Part shown: positions 5,508 through 6,023 of the stretch, in pieces | How positions within the stretch are numbered: position 1 is the first letter of the stretch | Layout: each line of letters starts with the position of its first letter | Origin: Clostridia bacterium | GTDB taxonomy: Bacteria > Bacillota_A > Clostridia > Christensenellales > Aristaeellaceae | Assembly (NCBI GenBank): GCA_017938785.1 | Contig: JAGBAU010000102.1 | Span: 1 to 6,023 of the forward strand | Reading direction: 5' to 3' | Length of the DNA: 6,023 nt | Notes under the pieces: model-generated | The model's database searches: none | Told to the model about the DNA's origin: nothing | What the model saw: the letters and a program-made list of their open reading frames with translations, nothing else | Position numbers and translations under genes: made by a program

Positions 5508-6023
5508 ATGGAACGCAGGATTAAGGTATGGCTCACCGTGCTCATCGTGCTGCTGCTGGCAGCGATTGGCGCGGTTATCGGTGTGAACAATCAGCTCTCT
5601 GTTTCGAATGTGGCTCTGGAAGCCGCCAGCACCCAGCTGGCAGCAGAGCTTGAAAAGCTCGAAACGCTCACCGCTGATTTTGAATCCGTCAGCCTTCAGC
5701 TGACCGAAGCGCAGGAAAATGGCGCGGCCATCGAAATTCAGCTGACCGAGGCCCAGGAAAACGCCTCTTCCCTGGAGACCCAGTTGACTGAGAGCCAGGC
5801 GACGGTTACTTCCCTGGAGACCCAGCTGACTGAGACCCAGGAAACCGTCACCTCCCTGGAGACCCAGCTGACCGAGGCCCAGGCAACGGTTACCTCCCTG
5901 GAGACCCAGCTGGTTGAGGTTCAGGCTGAAAGCCAGAGCAATGAAGAGGCCAAGCTGACTGCCGAAGCCACCATTTCCACCATGGCAACTGCCGCCCTGG
6001 ATTATGAAACCCGCATTGCTGAG
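5508..6023 (+). CDS. Membrane-anchored coiled-coil protein with 14-residue repeats (3' end cut by window edge)
   Basis: The frame runs open from ATG 5508 to the last base (172 codons, no stop), with GAGGAGG (5494-5500) seven bases before the ATG, the best ribosome binding site in the window. Residues 1-6 (MERRIK) are basic and 7-26 form one membrane helix, so the rest should face outward; an uncleaved anchor is likelier than a signal peptide, as no clear cleavage site or lipobox Cys is present. Residues about 30-172 are almost entirely coiled coil, including six units of 14 residues at 64-147. The visible part has no catalytic or binding motif; a C-terminal domain may lie beyond the edge. Composition and layout (short head, helix, Gln/Glu-rich coil) resemble the first half of the MotB-like subunit, so it may be another spacer to the wall, but no OmpA domain is visible. 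It has its own promoter. Confidence 0.85.
   Translation, partial: MERRIKVWLTVLIVLLLAAIGAVIGVNNQLSVSNVALEAASTQLAAELEKLETLTADFESVSLQLTEAQENGAAIEIQLTEAQENASSLETQLTESQATVTSLETQLTETQETVTSLETQLTEAQATVTSLETQLVEVQAESQSNEEAKLTAEATISTMATAALDYETRIAE
5697..5948 (+). repeat. Six tandem 42-bp (14-residue) repeats
   Basis: Units start at Q64, Q78, Q92, Q106, Q120 and Q134, with consensus QLTExQxxxxSLET. Each is exactly two heptads, with Leu, a small residue, Val/Ala and Leu in the presumed core positions. Copies 3-5 are nearly identical in DNA (differences mainly at wobble positions), while copies 1 and 6 have diverged, the usual picture of expansion from the middle of an array. Copy number may vary between strains. 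Confidence 0.85.

Overview
The window looks like part of a Bacillota (Clostridia-type) chromosome. The evidence is GGAGG-type ribosome binding sites, extended -10 promoters, an ECF sigma factor translationally coupled to a membrane partner of a low-GC Gram-positive type, and C/G-ending codons as in moderately GC-rich uncultured gut Clostridia. The taxonomic call is an inference. No RNA gene, insertion sequence or CRISPR array is visible.

Left part (minus strand, 1-1764): an ECF sigma factor gene (1288-1764) and, overlapping it by ATGA, a putative membrane anti-sigma factor (1-1291, running off the left edge). The anti-sigma candidate has a short cytoplasmic head, one membrane helix and at least six extracytoplasmic Cys/His modules of the form H-x4-C ... 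C-P-x-C.

Middle (1765-2033): a divergent control region. It holds two back-to-back ECF-like promoters with the same N17-CGTC layout, one facing the sigma gene and one facing the plus-strand operon. It also holds an extended -10 promoter for the plus operon that overlaps a 21-bp dyad, and two perfect 12-bp palindromes in the sigma leader.

Right part (plus strand, 2034-6023): a three-gene cluster followed by a fourth gene with its own promoter. Gene 1 (2034-3605) is a MotA/TolQ/ExbB-family channel subunit with a tail of about 335 residues, like ZorA. Gene 2 (3631-4827) is a MotB-like subunit with the key Asp, a very long Gln-rich coiled coil and a C-terminal OmpA peptidoglycan-binding domain, like ZorB. 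Gene 3 (4858-5412) is an unrecognised membrane-anchored protein with an extracytoplasmic domain. Gene 4 (from 5508, cut by the right edge) is a membrane-anchored coiled-coil protein built of 14-residue repeats.

Working model: genes 1 and 2 form an ion-driven, wall-anchored motor resembling the ZorA/ZorB module of Zorya anti-phage systems. Instead of the ZorC/D/E effectors, the next genes encode two more proteins anchored in the membrane and facing outward. The ECF sigma factor and its Cys-rich partner probably switch the motor operon on in response to an envelope signal. Whether this is a Zorya variant, a defence system of another kind or an envelope-maintenance motor cannot be decided here; the genes beyond both edges would be informative.
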